NCBI RefSeq assembly: GCF_004353925.1 | Contig: NZ_SMOK01000010.1 | Coordinates: forward strand, 166,551-230,550 | DNA from: Pseudomonas sp. H9 | Lineage (GTDB): Bacteria > Pseudomonadota > Gammaproteobacteria > Pseudomonadales > Pseudomonadaceae | Direction of reading: 5' to 3' | Length of the DNA stretch: 64,000 nt | In this document: positions 63,935 through 64,000 of the stretch, in pieces | Layout of the letters: each line of letters begins with the position of its first letter | Position numbering within the stretch: position 1 is the first letter of the stretch | Position numbers and translations under genes: made by a program | Notes under the pieces: generated by a model | The model's input: only the letters and a program-made list of their open reading frames with translations | Told to the model about the DNA's origin: nothing | Database searches by the model: none

Positions 63935-63976
63935 CCTATGCTTTTTTGACCTGACGCCGGCCATGGAGCCCGTGCT

Positions 63977-64000
63977 ATGAAGCCTCGCTACCTGTGCAGT
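63977..64000 (+). CDS. Start of a possible gene cut by the window edge
   Basis: An ATG with GGAG 11 bp upstream opens MKPRYLCS to the window end. Too short to identify. Confidence 0.35.

Overview
The window looks like a chromosomal segment of a Pseudomonas species of the putida/fluorescens type. The basis is GC-rich coding sequence, family content (FecI/FecR pairs, a DUF2790 protein, an extra short ArgC, a second EF-G, a carboxynorspermidine pathway, a VasX-like type VI effector), and about a dozen Pseudomonas-style REP palindromes with the core GCGGGCTTGCCCCGCGA between genes. I see no rRNA, tRNA, CRISPR array or complete insertion sequence.

Layout. 1-3.9 kb: an iron-uptake regulon on the minus strand (ECF sigma, FecR, TonB-dependent receptor cut by the window edge). 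4-8 kb: small exported or hypothetical proteins, including a DUF1508 gene bracketed by two direct copies of a ~140-bp MITE-like palindrome. 8-16.7 kb: a type VI secretion 'vgrG island' read right to left: vgrG, DUF4123 adaptor, a 1155-residue VasX-like pore-forming effector, then a degenerate tail of alternating membrane-immunity genes and orphan copies of the effector C-terminus. Both immunity copies are broken, one by a stop codon and one by the copy number of an AAAAT pentamer. 16.9-18.3 kb: a second FecI/FecR pair with no receptor. 18.5-21.9 kb: an ECF sigma/anti-sigma pair divergent from a haem peroxidase and a cytochrome b561, sharing two mirror-image ECF promoters. 21.9-31.8 kb: transporters, a PuuR-like regulator, a truncated haemoglobin, moaA and a D-serine deaminase/LysR pair.

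32-46.9 kb: fusA2, a short-form argC divergent from a LysR gene, a SulP carrier, a CAP-domain protein, a cell-wall hydrolase, an Rrf2 regulator divergent from an NADH-dehydrogenase-like flavoprotein with an 18-bp inverted repeat between them, ThpR, an LpxO-like hydroxylase, and a di-haem cytochrome c peroxidase with an Anr-type box. 47-49.4 kb: a cobalamin riboswitch ahead of a TonB-dependent receptor. 49.6-64 kb: an MHS-type transporter, MAPEG protein, carboxynorspermidine decarboxylase and dehydrogenase, an iclR-hutG-gltS cluster for glutamate metabolism, a GlxA-type AraC regulator, an EamA transporter divergent from an Lrp regulator, a sulfonate-type binding protein and (S)-ureidoglycine aminohydrolase.

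The most interesting region is 8.0-10.3 kb. It looks like a recombination-built toxin-tail/immunity array in which immunity expression may depend on a slippage-prone repeat. Other notable items are the twin GGAATAA-N14-CGTC promoters, a structured and possibly non-coding transcript near 25.5 kb, the MITE-flanked DUF1508 cassette and the long inverted repeat at 41.3 kb.
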